From: Leptospira ellisii
GTDB lineage: Bacteria > Spirochaetota > Leptospiria > Leptospirales > Leptospiraceae
Length of the DNA stretch: 8,289 nt
Assembly (NCBI RefSeq): GCF_002811955.1
Contig: NZ_NPEF01000175.1
Span: 1-8,289, forward strand
Reading direction: 5' to 3'
Made by a program: the position numbers and the translations under genes. Below are positions 6,726 to 8,289 of the stretch, piece by piece. Under the pieces are notes generated by a model that saw nothing but the letters and a program-made list of their open reading frames with translations, did no database searches and was not told the DNA's origin. Position 1 is the stretch's first letter. Every line of letters starts with the position of its first letter.

Positions 6726-7650
6726 GATAGTTGCCCACGTCCACGTTTTCGAGGACGCCGATCGCGTCGTCCGTCAGGATTGCCGCGGAACAATACAACG
6801 AAATCAGATAGGAACCGATCGCGGAACGGTTGATTCCCATAAAACGCACCGAAAGGCCGGGGGTTTGTTCTCCCGGAAGCCCCGGTTGAAAAAGACCGAT
6901 CACTCCCTGTTTTTTTTCGCCCACGCGTAGAAGAAGTATATTCGTTTTTCCTGAAGTTGTTTTGGGATTGGTTTCCCCGTTCACCAAAAGTTTATCGCAC
7001 GGAACGATCGGCAATCCTCTCCAAGTGAGGAACTGGGCTCCGAAAAGCGTGACGGTAGCGGGCGGAACTCCTCGTCTCGTGCATTCCCTGCCGAAAGCGG
7101 CGACGGCCAACGGATGCGCCAAAAAGAAGGAAGGTTCCTTCCATACTTTGGTGATCAGTTCGTCGAGGTCGTCCGGAGTGGGAGGCCCCTTTCTCGTGGA
7201 GACGCGCTGCGATTTGGGCGCGTGTTTGAGGAGCCCGTATTCCTCGTTGTTGATGAGTTCGTTTTCCTGACGTTCCTTTACGCTTTCGATCGTTAAACGA
7301 AGTTGTTCCTTGATTTGATCGTGCGGAGTGCTGAAAAGATCGGATACCCTGGTATGAACGTCGAGCACGGTGGAGATGGCGCTAAGAGTGTATTCCCTCG
7401 GTTTTTCCTCGTAATTGACGAACGTCTCCGGTAACGGTTGTTCGTCCTTTTGTCCGCAGAGTACGTCCACGCTCGTATTGTCCTTTACACGATTGACGCG
7501 TAACGTTCCGGACTCGAGGGGTTTCCAATCCAAAAAGCGTACGAGCCAGCGCGGAGTTATGGCGCCGTATTGCGGGGCTGTTTTCGTTGTATTCGCTAAT
7601 TTGCGTGCGGCGTTGTCGCCTAAGGAATGTTGTACGGTCGTGTCGGCCAT
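6712..7650 (-). CDS. Family 2A encapsulin shell protein (SrpI-like)
   Basis: Self-assembling HK97-fold protein that forms an icosahedral nanocompartment around a cysteine desulfurase. The 312 residues match the SrpI type: N-arm SLGDNAARKLANTTKTAPQ (9-27), ITPRWLVRFLDW (31-42) and RVNRVKD (51-57), a long helical segment REYTLSAISTVLDVHTRVSD (85-104) continuing to about 140, a P-domain-like block KEPSFFLAHPLAVAAFGREC (171-190) with GAQFLTWRGLPIVPCDKL (204-221), and the C-terminal GINRSAIGSYLISLYCSAAI (272-291) with GVLENVDVGNYHEY. There is no cyclic-nucleotide-binding insertion, which separates 2A from 2B shells. Start ATG 7650 has AGGAGA eight bases upstream, much better than most sites in the window and fitting a protein needed in many copies per shell. 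The gene precedes and overlaps its cargo. Some databases may label such proteins as major membrane protein or uncharacterised; the shell assignment is preferred. Confidence 0.95.
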   Translation of the reverse strand: MADTTVQHSLGDNAARKLANTTKTAPQYGAITPRWLVRFLDWKPLESGTLRVNRVKDNTSVDVLCGQKDEQPLPETFVNYEEKPREYTLSAISTVLDVHTRVSDLFSTPHDQIKEQLRLTIESVKERQENELINNEEYGLLKHAPKSQRVSTRKGPPTPDDLDELITKVWKEPSFFLAHPLAVAAFGRECTRRGVPPATVTLFGAQFLTWRGLPIVPCDKLLVNGETNPKTTSGKTNILLLRVGEKKQGVIGLFQPGLPGEQTPGLSVRFMGINRSAIGSYLISLYCSAAILTDDAIGVLENVDVGNYHEYQ

Positions 7651-7658
7651 TGTGGACT

Positions 7659-7664
7659 TCTCCT
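7659..7664 (-). promoter_or_regulatory. Strong ribosome binding site of the encapsulin
   Basis: On the minus strand AGGAGA ends eight bases before the ATG at 7650-7648. It fixes the encapsulin start. The desulfurase ATG downstream has no comparable site, which suggests that shell translation is set higher than cargo translation. Confidence 0.8.
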
Positions 7665-7748
7665 GGAAGTATGAGTTTCGGATCGGATTTAGGGATTAAT
7701 AATTCTTTCCGCCGTTTGAAAGCGGTTGGTATGGGATTTGAACCGCGT

Positions 7749-7784
7749 GTATATTATATTATCGGAATGTATAATATAATATAC
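7749..7784. promoter_or_regulatory. Perfect AT-rich palindrome upstream of the encapsulin operon (putative operator/promoter)
   Basis: GTATATTATATTAT (7749-7762) and ATAATATAATATAC (7771-7784) are exact reverse complements around an eight-base spacer, CGGAATGT. The site is about 100 bases upstream of the encapsulin ATG. Each arm contains TATAAT, on the minus strand at 7758-7753 and on the plus strand at 7775-7780, so it could overlap a -10 element. No TTGACA-like -35 lies at the right distance. A dimeric regulator binding here and controlling the operon is an inference; the responsible protein is not encoded in the window. Confidence 0.5.
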
Positions 7785-7842
7785 GGGTCCGTTTTCCGTT
7801 TAATTCGCCCCGAAGTAGAAATCATGCTTAGACGAACGCCGC

Positions 7843-7901
7843 AAAATGGGAACCATTTTTTGGAGGTTTCGACCCTTTTTCCGATCCGTTTCGGAACCTC
7901 C
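7843..7901. other. Two adjacent hairpins of unknown role
   Basis: AAAATGG (7843-7849) and CCATTTT (7853-7859) form a seven-pair hairpin with loop GAA; on the plus strand its T-run extends to 7861. Immediately after, 7862-7872 pairs with 7891-7901 over 11 pairs (GGAGGTT with AACCTCC at the base, one G-T). The first resembles a weak plus-strand terminator, but no gene ends there. They may be leader structure if the minus-strand operon starts further upstream. Confidence 0.3.
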
Positions 7902-8289
7902 GATCTAATGCGGTTTCCTTCTTTTTGGGTTCCGAATATTCTTTCCGTTTTTCAAAAGAGGAGGACGTGGATTTTTCCGATATTTTTTCGAGAGTATGGA
8001 ATTTAAATTCAATATTTTGAAGGTAGTTCGTGGATTTTTCGGAACGAGTTCGTATTTTTCCGTTTTAATCCGGATATGCGTTAGACGAAATTAGATCCGG
8101 TGCCCGGCTTTTTCGGAGCGGAACGGTTCGGGAATTTATCTTATTGCCGGATCGTTTTTTCTTTGGACGGGTTTCGATTTCTTTTCGCCGATTTCGATCG
8201 AATCCCGATTTTCTAAAAAGGAATTCCCGATTCGTTCGTTTTTTTAGGTTTCGATACGAAAACGACTTTTGTGATACCTTTGTCAAATC

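Larger units (their letters stand above)
7651..8289. other. Gene-free region: operon leader and upstream intergenic DNA
   Basis: No credible protein gene is seen. Open frames here give strongly basic or antisense-like peptides without ribosome sites. The stretch nearest 7650 is the probable 5' untranslated leader of the encapsulin operon. Structures noted are the palindrome at 7749-7784, two adjacent hairpins at 7843-7901, a GAATTTAAATTC palindrome at 7999-8010, and a 12-base direct repeat CGTGGATTTTTC at 7966-7977 and 8029-8040. Past about 7800 the DNA is T-rich on the plus strand, typical of intergenic sequence here. Confidence 0.6.

Noticed and set aside
7728..7748. GGTTCAAATCCCATACCA on the minus strand looks like a tRNA T-loop with a CCA end.
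   Set aside because: The T-stem does not pair fully, the acceptor segment is far too short before CCA, and no anticodon or D arm lies upstream. It is a chance match; a tRNA-derived att remnant cannot be supported.
7587..8006. 139-codon plus-strand open frame.
   Set aside because: It begins antisense to the encapsulin start, runs through the AT palindrome and matches no family I recognise; it has no ribosome site.
8278..8283. TTGACA on the minus strand as a -35 element.
   Set aside because: No acceptable -10 hexamer lies 16-18 bases downstream, and it is over 600 bases from the encapsulin start.
8065..8286. 73-codon minus-strand open frame at the right edge.
   Set aside because: It starts with TTG at the window edge, has no visible ribosome site, and its composition is extremely Lys/Arg-rich, as expected from translating T-rich intergenic DNA in the antisense direction.

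Overview
The window most resembles a Leptospira-type spirochaete: mixed base composition, many TTCCG/CGGAA/GGATCGG-style words, and a large soluble PAS/GAF hybrid histidine kinase. This is an impression from sequence style and was not tested by a search. Four complete genes and one truncated gene are supported. No tRNA, rRNA, CRISPR array or transposase is seen.

Layout. Positions 1-220 form a fold-back: two perfect 75-base inverted arms (1-75 and 146-220) around a 70-base loop, made entirely of catalase coding sequence. A minus-strand catalase scrap (143-3) therefore faces the 3' two-fifths or so of a catalase gene on the plus strand (about 147-779). This is either a rearranged locus or, more likely, a chimeric contig end. 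A strong intrinsic terminator (834-876) follows the catalase. Next come a large cytosolic sensor kinase with degenerate receiver-like domains at both ends (1120-3873, plus) and a serine O-acetyltransferase, cysE (4012-4923, plus). Converging on cysE from the other side is a two-gene minus-strand operon: a family 2A encapsulin shell protein (7650-6712), then a SufS-type cysteine desulfurase with a long, probably disordered N-terminal cargo-loading extension (6725-5007). These two genes overlap by 14 bases. The short convergent gap (4924-5006) holds two hairpins. The last 640 bases (7651-8289) contain no convincing gene but carry the operon leader and a perfect 14+14 AT-rich palindrome.

How the genes work together. 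CysE makes O-acetylserine, the carbon skeleton for cysteine. The desulfurase takes sulfur from cysteine as an enzyme-bound persulfide, probably inside the protein shell built by the encapsulin. Shell, desulfurase and serine acetyltransferase together form the sulfur-metabolism nanocompartment locus known from other bacteria (family 2A, SrpI-like). The system type is therefore described; its occurrence and arrangement in this lineage, the putative operator and the neighbouring sensor kinase are the parts worth checking. The kinase and catalase have no demonstrated link to the compartment.
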